Below, piece by piece: positions 14,298 to 15,062 of a DNA stretch of 15,062 nucleotides. Both the position numbers and the translations under genes were made by a program. The notes below the pieces were generated by a model. That model worked only from the letters and a program-made list of their open reading frames with translations. It was not told where the DNA came from and made no database searches. Within the stretch, counting starts at the first letter, position 1. Each line of letters starts with the position of its first letter. The DNA comes from Bacteroidota bacterium (GTDB lineage Bacteria; Bacteroidota; Bacteroidia; Chitinophagales; Chitinophagaceae), in NCBI GenBank assembly GCA_023391315.1, contig JAEWBD010000098.1:1-15062 (forward strand), in the 5' to 3' direction.

Positions 14298-15062
14298 ATG
14301 AATATGAGCCTGCAGTTTGCGCTTATAATTATAATAGTCACTTACCTGCGCAGAACGCTTCAAACAAAAACAACGATGCCCGAATGGCACAAGCGGTTGT
14401 CGATAATAATGTTTGCAGCTATCGGATGTATGGTGCTCCAGTTATCAGTAGCTTCTTTCAACACTACTTTAAATATAGTTTTTGCCATAATTGAAGATGT
14501 GCTGATTGGCGTTTTGCTGTATATAATTTATAAAGAGGAAGCATTCAAATCTGTAAAATTCCTGCTGGTGGCTTTATTGCCCTATGCAATCGTATCTTTT
14601 TTAGATGATCTTTTACACCTTCCCGGAAAAAAATTTTATTCCCGCATAAATAATGTGGCCGAAACGGTTTCGTTGTTTGCTGTAATATGGGGTTTTGGCG
14701 TTTGGATTGTTAGCCGCCGTCAACAGAAAGAATTAACCAAAGCCCGGCAGAAAGCACTGGAAGAGCAGGAAAATAACAAGATAATTACGGCTATGAAAGC
14801 CGAACTTGAAGTACAGGTGGCAGAACGTACCGCAGAACTTACCCAGCAAAAGGAAGCACTGGAAAATACACTCAGCGAATTAAAATCTACACAGGCACAA
14901 CTTATTCAGTCCGAAAAAATGGCATCGCTGGGTGAACTTACGGCCGGTATTGCACACGAAATTCAAAACCCACTCAACTTTATTAATAATTTTTCGGAAG
15001 TAAATAATGAACTGATTGATGAATTAAAACAGGAATGGTTAAAAGCCAATGAACAACGGGAT
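14298..15062 (+). CDS. Membrane sensor histidine kinase, 3' partial
   Basis: The frame is open from ATG 14298 to the window end (255 codons), with an in-frame TAA just upstream at 14292-14294, so the start is well defined. The N-terminus is an integral membrane sensor with hydrophobic segments near 5-16, 35-52, 57-78, 86-102 and 121-138, joined by short loops and with no large periplasmic domain. A long coiled coil follows (about 140-205), including ELEVQVAERTAELTQQKEALE, as often found just before the kinase core. The dimerisation/H-box is MASLGELTAGIAHEIQNPLNF (from 208), with phosphoaccepting H220. The ATP-binding domain lies beyond the window edge. It should autophosphorylate and pass phosphate to a receiver. 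The nearby receiver and receiver-cyclase are candidate partners; a regulator beyond the right edge is equally possible. Confidence 0.93.
   Translation, partial: MNMSLQFALIIIIVTYLRRTLQTKTTMPEWHKRLSIIMFAAIGCMVLQLSVASFNTTLNIVFAIIEDVLIGVLLYIIYKEEAFKSVKFLLVALLPYAIVSFLDDLLHLPGKKFYSRINNVAETVSLFAVIWGFGVWIVSRRQQKELTKARQKALEEQENNKIITAMKAELEVQVAERTAELTQQKEALENTLSELKSTQAQLIQSEKMASLGELTAGIAHEIQNPLNFINNFSEVNNELIDELKQEWLKANEQRD

Noticed and set aside
1..15062. CRISPR arrays, insertion sequences, attachment sites, tRNAs
   Set aside because: I saw no regularly spaced direct repeats, transposase or integrase frames, terminal inverted repeats or tRNA-like cloverleaf in either strand.

Overview
The window looks like chromosomal DNA of a Bacteroidota bacterium, most likely a Chitinophagaceae-like member. 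The base composition is AT-rich and most starts lack a clear Shine-Dalgarno sequence. Matches to the Bacteroidota -7 promoter element (TAnnTTTG) lie in front of the RNase P RNA and a response regulator. The window also carries a DUF4294-type exported protein, a family I know mainly from this phylum. The taxonomic call is inferred from these traits; no 16S rRNA is present.

Layout. (1) Positions 1-5653, + strand: the end of a cell-surface glycan cluster. It holds a FemAB/GNAT-like acyltransferase cut by the left edge, an FAD/NAD(P)-binding oxidoreductase, a PglE/EpsN-type PLP sugar aminotransferase and a membrane-anchored PglF/WbpM/CapD-type UDP-sugar 4,6-dehydratase. The dehydratase and aminotransferase together predict a 4-amino-4,6-dideoxy-sugar that can then be acylated. 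(2) 5745-6407, +: an exported DUF4294 protein. (3) 6477-7642, -: a MerR-like regulator with a long charged N-terminal extension, translationally coupled to an exported thioredoxin-fold protein that has only one active-site cysteine. (4) 7765-9660, +: 3-hydroxybutyryl-CoA dehydrogenase, a 58-residue helical protein and an LpxH-like metallophosphatase. (5) 9721-10040, +: RNase P RNA (rnpB), with a perfect -7 element in front and a T-run behind. (6) 10093-12999, -: a signalling operon. It encodes a stand-alone receiver, a receiver-class III nucleotide cyclase fusion (8-bp overlap with the receiver gene), and a three-part protein joining an HD phosphohydrolase domain, a YitT membrane domain and a DUF2179 domain. 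(7) 13123-14097, -: an extended SDR NAD-dependent epimerase/reductase. (8) 14298 to the right edge, +: a membrane histidine kinase, cut after its H-box.

The most interesting part is region 6 with the kinase of region 8. A phospho-regulated cyclase whose visible catalytic residues are intact is followed directly by an integral membrane protein with an HD domain of the type that can hydrolyse cyclic nucleotides. This suggests a make/break (or make/sense) cyclic-nucleotide module acting on a YitT membrane domain. The individual domains are recognisable. The fusion and the functional link are inference.

There is no CRISPR array, insertion sequence, tRNA or prophage gene that I can support. The only gap over 300 bases between protein genes (9661-10092) is filled by rnpB.
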